Of a stretch of DNA of 64,000 nucleotides, positions 10,844 to 21,019 are shown in pieces; the first letter of the stretch is position 1; the number at the start of each line of letters is the position of its first letter. Source of the stretch: Viola odorata. Its lineage: Eukaryota; Streptophyta; Magnoliopsida; Malpighiales; Violaceae. A program made the position numbers and the translations under genes. The stretch is from positions 32,582,040 to 32,646,039 of the forward strand of contig OY829546.1 of the NCBI GenBank assembly GCA_963691705.1, read 5' to 3'. The notes beneath the pieces were generated by a model. It was not told the origin of the DNA and did not search any database. It worked only from the letters and a program-made list of their open reading frames with translations.

Positions 10844-11858
10844 CTAATTTTCCTTGAATGTTGGAAATCCTTCTAGGAATGGTTTGAGTCGCTGTCCATT
10901 GACCTTGAACACTATTCCTGTCTTTTCATTCCTAATGTCCACTGCACCATGAGGGTAGATATTAGTGATAATATATGGACCTTCCCATTTAGCCTTAAGC
11001 TTACCAGGAAAGAGCTTAAATCTGGAGTTGTATAAAAGGACTTTTCCTCCAAGTTGGAGATTCTTCTCAACTATCTTGTTGTCATGGTATGTCTTCATCC
11101 TGATCTTAGCTAAGAGCTGGTTATCATATGCTTGATTCCTCAATTCTTCTATCTCATGGATTTGAAGTTTCCTTTCCTCACCTACCTGGTCGTACCTTAG
11201 ATTGCATTTCCGAATTGCCCAATAAGCTCTATGTTGCATACCTACTGGCAGGTGGCATGCTTTCCCGTACACTAATTTATATGGAGTCATTCCTATGGGA
11301 GATTTATAGGCGACTATATGCTCAGAACGCATCATCCAGCCTTTGGCTCCAATCTCGCCGATCTAAGCCAATTGTCTTAGCCAAGATCGACTTGACTTCT
11401 CTATTTGATACCTCCGCTTGGCCATTTGACTGAGGATGGTAAGTAGTGGAAATTATATGGGTTACACCATATTTCCTAAAAAGTGAAACAATAATACTAT
11501 TGCAAAAATATGTCCCACGGTCGCTAATGATCCCCCTAGGCACACCAAATTTGTTCAAAATGTTAGATTTCAAAAATGAAACAACAGTTTTAGCATCATT
11601 GGTCCTAGTTTCTTTTGCTTCTATCCACTTAGACACGTAATCCACAACAAGTAATATATATTGTTTTCCATTTAACATAGGAAAAGGCCCCAAAATGTCC
11701 ACCACGTGCATAAGAATGACAAAATCTTAAGACAGATGGAATCTCACTTTCAGGAATACATCTCCTAATCAATTGATCAGATCCAATTTTTCATAGATAG
11801 GGATCATCCCAGACGAAATACCTGCTGTCATGCTTAATCTTTACCTTTTCTTGGGCTG
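10844..11858 (-). pseudogene. pol (integrase): Integrase of element A, broken
   Basis: Read leftward from 11858. Remnants of the linker after RNase H and of the zinc-binding segment (RFCHSY, near 11725-11700) are followed abruptly by the catalytic core at 11711 (DILGPFP). The stretch that normally lies between them is gone. The core keeps ISDRGTYFCN (second aspartate) and NGQAEVSNREVK (glutamate). At about 11335-11322 there is a TGA where tryptophan is expected, plus a one-base frameshift. The second half (10844-11335) holds SPIGMTPYKLVYGKACHLPV and the C-terminal KWEGPYIITNIYPHG motif. The protein would insert cDNA into the genome; this copy cannot. Confidence 0.85.
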
Positions 11859-12387
11859 TTAATCTCCATGATGCTTACCCGTGGCTAAGAAATTGACGAG
11901 GTCAGCGAACCATGGTCTTACCGCCTGGACAACAAATAGGTGTTCATCCGGAAAATTATCTCTGATTGGTTCCAGATCTCCTTTCACAAGGCATCTGCTC
12001 AGGTGGTCTGCGACTAAGTTTTCCTTTCCTGCTTTGTCCTTAATCTCCAGATTATATTCCTGCAAAACTAAAATCCAACGGATCAGTCTTGGCTTAGATT
12101 CTGATTTGGTCAGGAGGTACCTTAAGGCCGCATGGTCAGAAAAGACTATGACTTTTGTTCCCAACAAATACGATCTGAATTTATCCAGTGCAAATATTAT
12201 TGCAAACAATTCCTTTTCGGTTGTGGTATAGTTCTTTTGTGCCTCGTCAAGCATCTTAGAGGCGTAGTAGATCACGTGTGGATCTCTACCATTTTTCTGC
12301 CCTAGAACCGCACCAACGACTGAGTTACTGGCGTCACACATCAACTAGAATGGAAGGCTCTAATCTGGTGCTTGGATGATTGGGGCT
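11859..12387 (-). pseudogene. pol (RNase H): RNase H of element A (C-terminal part of RT-RNase H)
   Basis: Contains [16 protein letters not shown] (first catalytic Asp), [20 protein letters not shown] (catalytic Glu) and [22 protein letters not shown] (Asp), ending in [14 protein letters not shown]. These are the hallmark blocks of gypsy RNase H. A stop interrupts the frame near 12345, just before the first block. The N-terminal neighbour (EKLISAPIIQAP) is split at 12387/27500 by element C: removing C and one GGGCT copy rejoins the frame. Confidence 0.9.
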
Positions 12388-12944
12388 TGATAAGAATTTG
12401 TCTTCTGCCGAAGGATATATGGAGAAATTGGTCCTCCCAGATCAGTGTCCACGACGGTCCGCAGTACCTGCAATACGCCGGAGGGGGTCTCTGGCGGAAA
12501 CACTCCGATGCTTAAGTCAGTATGGGTAGTGAATTTGGCAGAGCTTTGGCCAGCAATTCATACTTACCTTCCTCCTTTATGGGGGAAGTATTTATAGATG
12601 AAAATGGAGCGTTTCTGAGTGATCTGGACCGCAGGGGGCTAACGCTCCCGTTGGACGGGGTTAGAATTCCCCGTTGGTGGAGTGAGCTACCGGTGTAGGT
12701 GTTACCTATGTCAGGCAATGCCTACACCCCAAACGAGAAGCTTGTCATGGACTGGGATGGGGTAGCGCCGTCTGTTATAACAGTGTTGAGTGCAAGACCC
12801 CTCCGCTGATGTCGACCATCCCAGCGCCAGTCACATAGAGGGAGACCATAGCCTCGATGCTGTCTTTGCGGTAGGAACAGTAGTTGTACCCTCTTCTCAG
12901 GGTGTAAGACGAAAATGCCCTTGCCGATAGGCGGATTGTTATCA
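12388..12944 (-). repeat. 3' LTR of element C
   Basis: 557 bp starting TGATAAGAATTTG and ending TTGTTATCA on the plus strand. Nearly identical to 26944-27499. The adjoining 12945-12970 reads TTTTTAGTTGGGCTTA on the minus strand, the best available polypurine-tract candidate although it is weakly purine-rich. Confidence 0.95.
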
Positions 12945-13069
12945 TAAGCCCAACTAAAAATGAGCCCGAGTGTTTACCAAGGGCTAACGCCCTCTTCCCC
13001 CGAGGTGCTCTTCCGTATATCGGAGCGTTTCCTTATCAGAAGGTAGTTCGGACGGTTTTTGTCAGGGCC

Positions 13070-13077
13070 TATAAATT
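13070..13077 (+). promoter_or_regulatory. TATA box of antisense gene 1, element C
   Basis: TATAAATT, 69 bp before the ATG at 13139. Element B has the same phrase 'ggcctataaatt' 63 bp before the equivalent ATG. Confidence 0.65.
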
Positions 13078-13138
13078 GAAGTTTCTTCTTCGTAAGTTTC
13101 TTCGCATTTTCTCGTCCCTTTCTTTTTCATATTTTGCC

Positions 13139-13514
13139 ATGGATGAGCTGACCCGAAATTTCCTGATCTCCAAAACCTTGACCTTGAAAAACCTTACTGA
13201 AGGGGACATCGGCTTCCTGGAGAGGATGATCACCAAGACCTCAGAGGATGTCCTGGAACTGCAGGGGGTATTAACCCCTATTTTGTCTAAACAGCTGGGA
13301 GTATCTTTGGAGGACTTTAGTCCTTTGGAGTGCTTGGCGAAGATGGCCACCACCACTGCTCACCTTGATGTGGTTGCCTCGATGTTGCGGCAGAGGAAGG
13401 ACTTACTGGCCTGCTGCCTGAAGGGCATGCTCGGCTGAGCTGACCTCCGTCGCTGACGCTTTGAGGGATATTCCCGTCGTGCCAGGGGAAGATGATGCTG
13501 GGTCCAATGCCTGA
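13139..13514 (+). pseudogene. Antisense gene 1 of element C (unknown function), frameshifted
   Basis: Opens with MDELTRNFLISKTLTLKNL and is clearly homologous to the intact 127-codon ORF at 45643-46026 of element B. Shared blocks include NFLISK, DIGFLE/DVGFLE, LELQG, SLEDFSP and QRKDLL.CCLKG. In C a small deletion near 13425 shifts the frame and brings a TGA at 13436-13438. The downstream tail still aligns with the B protein up to about 13514. I recognise no domain; heptad-like leucines suggest a helical protein. It is transcribed, if at all, against the element's own genome strand. Confidence 0.7.
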
Positions 13515-13942
13515 CCGCTGCCTTTGTTTCCTCTTGTTGCTTCTCTCTTATGCTTCCATGAACATATCTGAACGCTAAGGTCGCTCAGGCCATAAATAAA
13601 TGGTTGTTTTTACCTTTTCCCAGTCTTCTTTTTTCTCGTTTATGTTCTTGCTGCTTTGGCTGAATATGCTGGTGGCAAGCCCAACTGAAAATGAGTCTTC
13701 CTCGAGATGTACCATTTCAGTGGTTGTGTTCTGGGAATTAGCAATGAATATTTTGACTCAATTGTTTCCAAAGCCGCCTCTCCAGGGGTAAGTGGTTGGG
13801 TGGTTACTTGGTGCCTTTTGATTGGCGCATTTAGTGAGCAGGTATGCTGGTGTCGGATCAGATTCTGTTATTGCGCTTATTTTTCCCAGGCATTTTAATT
13901 GATTTCTCAGGATCCGCTCGGGGATCGGAGCGCTTCCTCGGC

Positions 13943-13950
13943 TATTTAAG
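13943..13950 (+). promoter_or_regulatory. TATA-like box of antisense gene 2, element C
   Basis: TATTTAAG, 75 bp before the ATG at 14018. Element B has TATTTAA 77 bp before its equivalent ATG. Confidence 0.5.
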
Positions 13951-14017
13951 GGAAATACTTTCCCCTTTCCCTGTTCATCTTCATCCTTTCCTTCTCCTTG
14001 CTTTTTTGCAGGTTGGG

Positions 14018-14470
14018 ATGGCAGGTTTTTACAGGCGTGATTCCTTGCCAACTCCTCCGACTTCGCCGGATTAGGATGATTCTCCTCTGACACCACCGTG
14101 GAGACCTACCAAGTGTCTTGCCAGTCGCTAGGGTCGCAAGAAACCAGTGAAAGTGAAGAAGCAGACCTTTGAGTCCTTTTTTCTCGGCTTTGTGCCCCAC
14201 TACCTGATGCTATCGAAAGGTGATGAGACGTCACCGTCTGCCCTTCCTCCTCTTTTCGAGAAAGAGGCTCTTACTCATGGCACCGATTTGAGGCTAGCAA
14301 CTTCTACTATTGGGGAGAGTTCTCGTGCCCGTTATGACAAGATGGTAGCCCACACGACAAAGCTTGTGCCTAAACCTGCCGAGTATTCCCTTTCCTACAA
14401 CAGTGGATTACCATCGTCCCCGGAGGACTATGATTATTTCTATGACGCGGACTGGGCTGATGAGGATTAA
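14018..14470 (+). pseudogene. Antisense gene 2 of element C (unknown function), two early stops
   Basis: The ATG at 14018 opens a 151-codon frame whose N-terminus (RDSLPTPPTSPD) matches the B protein at 46498-46908 (RDSPLTPPTSPN). It has stops at codon 20 and about codon 36. After these the frame stays open to a very acidic, tyrosine/aspartate-rich C-terminus (EDYDYFYDADWADED), comparable to the acidic end of the B copy. A proline- and serine-rich head, a basic middle and an acidic tail suggest a disordered protein. No known domain. Confidence 0.65.
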
Positions 14471-14772
14471 CGCCTTTGTGTTGTATATGCCTATTGGCAT
14501 TTTATGAATGAGATGATGTTTTCTGCCTTTTTCTTTTGTCGTTATTTTCCGTTAGCCTGCTGGTCTTGTTGACAGCCAACGCAAGCGGTGGGCCTTGCCG
14601 GGGCAATCGTTTCGTAGTTACTTTGACTGGGTCAACTCTATCGCCCTTTTGGGGAATCACGACAAATAACTTCTCTTTTTTAAATTTCTTTAATGTGCTT
14701 CCATGTGTTCAACTTCTTTTTACACGCGTCTCCGCGCGATTGGTGGCTCAATTAATGCAGTGGCATTTTAAT

Positions 14773-14784
14773 CCTTTAAGAAGG
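14773..14784 (+). promoter_or_regulatory. TATA-like box of antisense gene 3, element C
   Basis: CCTTTAAGAAGG, 189 bp before the ATG at 14962. Element B has CTTTAAAAGG 198 bp before its ATG. Weak on its own, supported by the matching position. Confidence 0.4.
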
Positions 14785-14961
14785 GCCATTTTCTTTTTTC
14801 AAAACTTTTGCCCTTGCTTCGAATTTTTCCTCTTATCTTCCTTCGTCTTCTTCCCCGAATATCTTTTCGGCCGCCTGTCATCGTCCGCCAATTCCTCCGT
14901 AAATCTTCCCTTTCAAGGTACCAATTCAATCCTTCTCAGATTTCCTTTTTGCTGGTTTATT

Positions 14962-17077
14962 ATGGCTAGAAATAGACCTCGCCAGGTTATCTGGAAATCC
15001 ATGGATCCGGAGGTCGCGCAATCACCCAGTATTTTTACATGCGATGTGGTTCTGAAAGCCGAACTGGAGGAACATGGTATTACCTTTCCTCCTGGGTATG
15101 AGCCTTTTGCCCCTGGAAGTGATATGCGGCTCCAGAATCCGGCGTGGGGTCACAGTAGACTTCTTTACATTAAGATGTTCCTTTACGGTTTCCGCTTTCC
15201 TGTTCATGAATCGATACTAACGCTACTGCGGGAGTATAACCTTAATCCTGCCCAGATAACTCCCTCTTCCTGGTGTGCGGTTTATGCTTTTCTTCGCGCT
15301 TGCGAGTTGAAGAACATTTCTACCCCATCTCTCAATTTATTTCGCAAATTCTTTAGTATGAATTGCCATAATTGTTTAATCGAAATTACTCCTCGATGGG
15401 ATGACGTGTTCGTGCAGTCGTTCTGGCAGTGTTTTCACGGCTTTAAGAAGGGTGTAGCTGATTGGAAAAGCAGTTTCTTTGTTCTAGAGCTACCATCACG
15501 TTTGTGGCGTCTTAATTTCAACCAGGAACTGATAGGACCCATTTGGTCGAATCCCTCGATATTGACCAGGGCTGAGTTAGAGCAAGCTAACGCCCTATTA
15601 GACGAAGATACTCACTACCGCATCCATGACTTTGCTTTGTTCAAGCCTCTAGAGGAGTGTGCTATGGGTGAGTCTGCCTCTTTCCGCGCTCTCTTTACTT
15701 TTGTCTTTGCGCGTTTCTTTTGTTATAAGATGCTAACAGAAGATGTCCCGGTGACGCTGGCGCTCCTTTAAATGTAACGCCACTTCAAACTTTACCAGCC
15801 TCCCCCACTGCCGAGGGCTCCAATCAGGGTAGCACTCGACCCCCGAGGAGGAGAGTCAAGACGGTTGCCTGGGGAGGGCAGAGGCCTGTCAGCTCTGCCC
15901 GAGCTTCTCACTTTGTGGAAGATTGGCTACCAGATCATCGCAAGGGGACGAACTCCAGCCCAACCGCAACGAGGGTGATTGCTAGTGACGATGAGGATGT
16001 GGATGTCAAATCGGACCTTTGTCACGCTTCTTCCTTGCGCCGGAAAAAACCTCGATTGGCCACGAACGAGCGGGCCACCGGGACATCTTCTGTAGATGCA
16101 GCGACTGCTCCCATCCCTGCCGTCTCGCCCAAGACAAGTGCCTCCCAACCGGTGAAAGTTACTGAGGCGCCGGCTGCCACTTGCTCTACCGAGGTGGAGG
16201 TCCCACCGACGGCATGTCCTCTTCCTACAGTTGACGCTCCCGATTCTCCGATTTATCACTGCATTCCTGACATAGTGGCCACGTCTTCTGTTGCGGATTC
16301 AGCTGCTGGGCTACCGCCTAAACCCCTTCCACAACTGTTCTTTTCTCCTATCACGAATGTTTTTTCCCAGAGTTCTTCTCCGGCTCCCTCAATCAATCTT
16401 TCTTATGGCGGCCCTAACGAGACCCTGTCCTATCGTATGAATTTGAAGGGATTCTGCTTTGATGGTCTTCGTGCTGTCGGGGTTCCCCAACCTTTTTCCA
16501 GAGACGAGTTTACTGCGCCTTTGATAGGGGAGATGCTGCACTCCCAGAAGGAGAAGGAGAAATTTCTTCAGCTTCCTCCGACGGCCCGCTTCCGCCATAT
16601 GATGAATGATTCTCTGGATTTCTTCCGTCACCTGAACTATCTGTTCGAGATTCATGATCGCGAGTCACGCAATTTCTCCAACGCGCTGTGTGTTAAGAAA
16701 GTGCAGCTTGAAAAAGCGGTAGACCAGACAAGGTTGCTAACACGTCTCTGCGACGAGTCGCAGAAAGAATTGAACAGAGAGAGGTCTGTCGGGAAAGTAA
16801 AGATGGAAGTTCTAGAGGCAGAGTTTGCGCTGGAGAAGAAGAAAATCTCCTTCTTCGTGAAGAGATATCAGCTCGAGACGAGGAGTCCGCTAGGACATCA
16901 TTAAAGGAGGAATGGTGGAAGAAGAAGGTCTTGGAAGTCTTCGTTTCTGGATTCACAACCCGTTTCAAGGGTAATTCTTCTGACCCTGCCCAGGTTGCTG
17001 ATTATATTTCTACCGTGATGGATGAGGTTAGCAAAGGCGGGATTGGTCCGTCTGCTCCAGAAGGGGAAAGGGGCTAA
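14962..17077 (+). pseudogene. Antisense gene 3 of element C: Transposase_28-like ('putative gypsy type transposon') protein, two exons
   Basis: Exon 1 (14962-15667) carries the family hallmark: KMFLYGFRFPVHESILTLL, then NPAQITPSSWCAVYAFLRAC, then FRKFF and a VADWKSSFFVLELPSRLW block. A GTGAG donor follows at 15668 and a CTAACAG acceptor ends at 15739, giving a 72-bp intron in the same place and phase as the B copy. Exon 2 is a low-complexity Pro/Ser/Thr linker (about 15760-16400), then a conserved block (ALGVPQ-like LRAVGVPQPFSRDEF). It ends in a coiled coil and a WWKKK segment, finishing at 17077. Frameshifts are visible just after the acceptor and near 16850. The domain is known from many plant repeat-derived proteins; its biochemical role is not established. 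Confidence 0.75.
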
Positions 17078-17558
17078 CGTAACAATTGGGGCGCCGCTAT
17101 GCTTTTCGAGAAGTGCCACAATGGGTTTCTAGACCCTTCCTTGTTATTCTTGTTGTTGTTTGCCTCCTTTTATTTTTTCCTGAAAACCATTTGACATTAT
17201 TCCTTCTGTAATAACGCTGACGCTACGTAGCCTTTATCGCACTTGCGTGAATAATTGTGATGCTACCGTTATTTCTTCACTATCTTCCTTGTGTGTCGCG
17301 CCGTTTGGCGAGGCCAGCGCTGCTTTTTAGGCCATTAAATGCCGCAGTCCCTCCATTTAATGCACTTTGAAAGGTAATGATGGAAAAAGACACGTGTCTT
17401 TCCACAAAGAGCCACTTGAAGCAAGCATTTTCTAGGGAGACGCGAACGCTGAAGCGTTTCATTATTGCTTTTAAACTTGTACCTTCTTGCGCGTGCCCTA
17501 TTTTCCGACGCGTTGCTTTGCCATGTGTCTATTGTTGATTGGTCACGCCCTTTCAGGG

Positions 17559-17567
17559 TTATATATG
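17559..17567 (+). promoter_or_regulatory. TATA box of antisense gene 4, element C
   Basis: TTATATATG, 173 bp before the ATG at 17732. The B copy has TATAAAA 174 bp before its ATG. Confidence 0.65.
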
Positions 17568-17731
17568 ATGTTTTCTCCTCCTCCTTTTTCTTTTTTAATC
17601 TCCTCTTTCGCACGCTGCTGCCTTTTGGACAAATAACTCGCGCCGCTCTCTCTTTCTGGTCTGAGACTCCTGGTATTCTCTTTGCGAAGGTACACACCCT
17701 TTCTTTCCTCGTCACTTCTCTTTATTTGGGC

Positions 17732-20033
17732 ATGGCTAAAACTAAGAAGCCTTCCGAGGAAGGGGATCCTCAAGGGTCCACCGGGGAAGAAAATTAATAT
17801 TACCCCCACTTCTCTCTATACTCCGCCCTTAGTTAATCGCAAGCTTGCTGAGTGCAATGCGCGATTTCCCAAAGAATATCTCGTGCGCGCTGCTTCTGAA
17901 TTACTTCACCTGAATAGCGTTCTGCCCCGGTAACAGTAGAATATTGTATGCTAAGTTGTTTGATCATGGGTTTGTCTTCCTCTTGACCCGCTTGTCAAGT
18001 TGCTGTTGGCTGATTCTGATTTGGCTCCGGCTCAGTTGAGCCCTAACGCGATTTGCGTTGTTAGTGCCTTTGCCGTACTGTGCCGTTTCAAGGGGATCGA
18101 GTCTCCCACTTTGGCCTTGCTTCATGACATTTTCCAGTTGTATTCGCGTAAGGGGGTGATATCAATATCCCCTCGTTATGAAGATGGCTCATTGAAGCCC
18201 TTTACCTGGAAGCTTATGGGCATTGAGTCTTCTGTTCCTCATTGGAAAGAAGATTTTTTCATTATTGATTTGCCCGAGCCGTTATGGAGGGCCGGCTTCA
18301 ATGAGAAAATTAAAGATGGAGCTTGGGGCCATCGGAAACCCCTTTCTGATCCAGAAGATGGCTGGTTGAAGACGCTACTTCAACTAGATTTCAGCGTTGA
18401 TGCCCGAAAAGTGGCTAACGGTCTGGATATGGAACAATGCAAGAAGGGTGAGCGTTTGACCTTTTTCTTTTGTATTGCCAAGAGGTACTAACGCTAACAT
18501 TTCTGTAACTGTGTAGTGCCTCCGCCTGGTTGGGAGCCTGAGTATTTCCGAATGAAAAGGAAACAGGAACAAAGGAAGAAAGCTGTAGCCGAAGCCAAGG
18601 CTGCTGCTGCTGCTGCTGAAGGAGAAAACACTGCTACCGCTACTGCTACCACTACGGGCACTACCCAATCGCCGCCTCCTCGCACCCTCGTTGCAAGGAA
18701 GAAAAGGGCGAGGAAAACACGTGTCACGCAACCCGTTTTCTCCCAAACTATTGTTTGTTCGGGGGCGACAACTGATCCCATTCCTATCGGAGTACCTCTT
18801 GTTTCTTCAGTCACCTAGGTGTGCATTCATTTCTTTCTACGGTTTTCTTCCATTTCGCATAATTTTCTTATCATACTCTGCGTTTTCAAGGAAGCTGCTA
18901 CTGTTTCTACTCAGTCAACCTCTCAAGGTGACATGTCTGTCGCTGAGGTCCTTCGAGAGCGTCAGAAGAGGGCTCGCTATGAGCTTCAGCACAGCCCCTC
19001 TTCTTCTGCTGCTAATCCTTCTCTGAATATCCCTGAGGGCGAGGGTATTCCTGTTGACCAATCGCAGGGTATTGATTTCGGTGGTGGTCCTCACATTTTA
19101 GGTGGTTCCTCAATCTTCTCCACTGCGACAGGCTATAACCCGAGTGCCCTTAATCTTGAAGCACTTGGGGGAGACGGGTCCCCTGTGCCTAACGCGGGAG
19201 GTTCCAGCAGTCGACCTCCTTCTCCTACCACTCTGCTCTTTGTCCTGATGTCTCCTCCCCCTATCGCGAGAGGTGGCCCTGCTCCCGCTTTGATAGCCGG
19301 TGTCTCTCATTATAGTCCTCCCCTCATGCCTACTCATCATCTTAGTTTGCGCTCCTTCAGGGACAACATTTTGCAGTTTCCTACCGAGGCTGATCACGAT
19401 ACCATCCTCGCGTCTACCACTTATCTGGCGGCCAAAATTATGTCTCTTCCAAGGGAGAGGGATGCCTTCGCGGCTAGGAGCGAGCAGGAGCATATAAACT
19501 TTCTTCGCTCCCAAACATTATCTGTATTCTGCCATCTCCATTACTTGGATGAGGAGAATGCTAGGGTCGTAGCAAATGGACAGGGAGAGATAAATAGGTT
19601 GCTGAACGAGCGGCAGAGTTTTATGGATGCCCTTAACGTTGCCAACCAAGAGACAGAGACTGTCCGACAGGAGGTGACGACTATTAAGCAAGAACTAGAG
19701 GCTGTCAAGCTTGCTCTGGAGGAGGAGAAACGGAAGAGTGCCAATATGACCGAACGCCTTTCTCGGGAGGAGAATGAGTTGCGTCAGGAGAGGCAGAGGA
19801 ATGCCGAATTATCTGCCGATCTTGCTCTAAACGCTGAGAAGAACCAGTGGTACTTGAAGGAAGGCGGAGGGCTCATGTCGGAGGCTTTGATGCATCATTA
19901 TGGGGTAGAAAAACTCCGTATTGATGATCTCTCCGCGTATTTTGATAGGAGAATCCCCACTGTTACTGATGATGGCTTCTATCAATGGAAATCACAACAG
20001 CAAGGAGGAACCAATGCACCGTCCGCTCCTTAG
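17732..20033 (+). pseudogene. Antisense gene 4 of element C: second Transposase_28-like protein, three exons
   Basis: Starts MAKTKKPSEEGDPQG. Exon 1 to 18447 has frameshifts near 17790 and 17930-18000, then reads well through APAQLSPNAICVVSAFAVLC, FQLYSRKGVISISPRYED and the FFIIDLPEPLWRAGFN block. Intron 1 is 18448-18516 (69 bp, GTGAG...TAG, phase 1). Exon 2 is 18517-18818 (PPPGWEPEYF, basic, then Ala/Thr-rich) and ends in TAG directly before a GT donor, where CAG would be the usual exon end. Exon 3, 18891-20033, holds a Ser/Pro-rich linker, a HLHYLDEENARV motif and a long coiled coil (about 19540-19850). Gene 3 and gene 4 are paralogues in domain order and intron position. It converges on the pol gene. 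Confidence 0.75.
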
Positions 20034-20501
20034 GCTTTGAGTTTTAGATGTATTCTGATTTTTGCAGCTACTGAACCCTTCCTTATTTTGTAATATTGAC
20101 AATATCACTCATTGCCTTGGTTAGGCCACCCCTTTTGAACGGAATTTCCTTGTCTGCTTTGCTTCATAATACTGCTTGCGCGATTATTCACCCGTGGCGT
20201 TTGCTGCCGCGTTTCAGTAGATATGCCCATTTTGCTCTCGCATGTCTTTTCGTACAGGTTCCTCGGCCGCCTTTTTGATGGCCTTATCATTGCCCTCTGA
20301 TAGCATTTCCAAGAATGAATCGGCGTTGCTCACATTCATGCCGCTCCCTGTTGTTAGGGGAAGCTTTCTTGCCCCGTTAGGCCTGCTGCGACGGTGTTGT
20401 TGCAGTATGGATGCCTTTCCAGCCTTACTTCACCGGGTATCGCCCGCTCAGTTACTAGCTGGGGTATCCTTTCCTTCCTTTCGTTGAAGGTTGGCTTGGG
20501 G
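20034..20501. other. Spacer after antisense gene 4, element C
   Basis: No conserved coding region recognised. It contains 'tattttgtaatattgac' soon after the stop, which could serve as a polyadenylation region. It leads into the minisatellite. Confidence 0.5.
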
Positions 20502-20996
20502 AGTGCCTCGTCTTAGTGAGCTGTCTGATCAGGACCAGCCATCACAAGGATAGGATTTTCACTCCCAAGCGTTGAAACCTCGCGTCTCTGGAACGTGCCT
20601 CGTCTCAATGGGCCGTCTATGGGAGCACGGTTACCACAAGGATAGGATTTTCACTTCCAGGACGGAGTTGGTCTCTCCTTGGGGTCGTGCCTCGCCTTAA
20701 TGGGCCGTCTATGGGAGCACGGTTGCCACAAGGATAGGATTTTCACTCCCAAGGATACCGGGGCGTGCCTCGTCTTAATGGGCCGTGTATGTGAGCACGG
20801 TTGCCACAAGGATAGGATTTTCACTCCCGGGGGTGTTTGGGGTCGTGCCTCGTCTTAATGGGCCGTCTATGTGAGCACGGTTACCACAAGGATAGGATTT
20901 TCACTCCCAACGCTTAGCCATGCCAGGGCGTGCCTCGTCTTAGTGAGCTGTCTGATCAGGACCAGCCATCACAAGGATAGGATTTTCACTCCTGGC
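20502..20996. repeat. Six-unit minisatellite between pol and the antisense genes, element C
   Basis: Six units each start GTGCCTCG(T/C)CTTA and end CACAAGGATAGGATTTTCACT. Unit starts are near 20505, 20598, 20686, 20764, 20845 and 20930, so the period is about 78-93 bp. Spacers between units vary. Element B has six matching units at 53482-53985. Confidence 0.9.
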
Positions 20997-21019
20997 ATTC
21001 TTCACTTATCTGCATTTTA

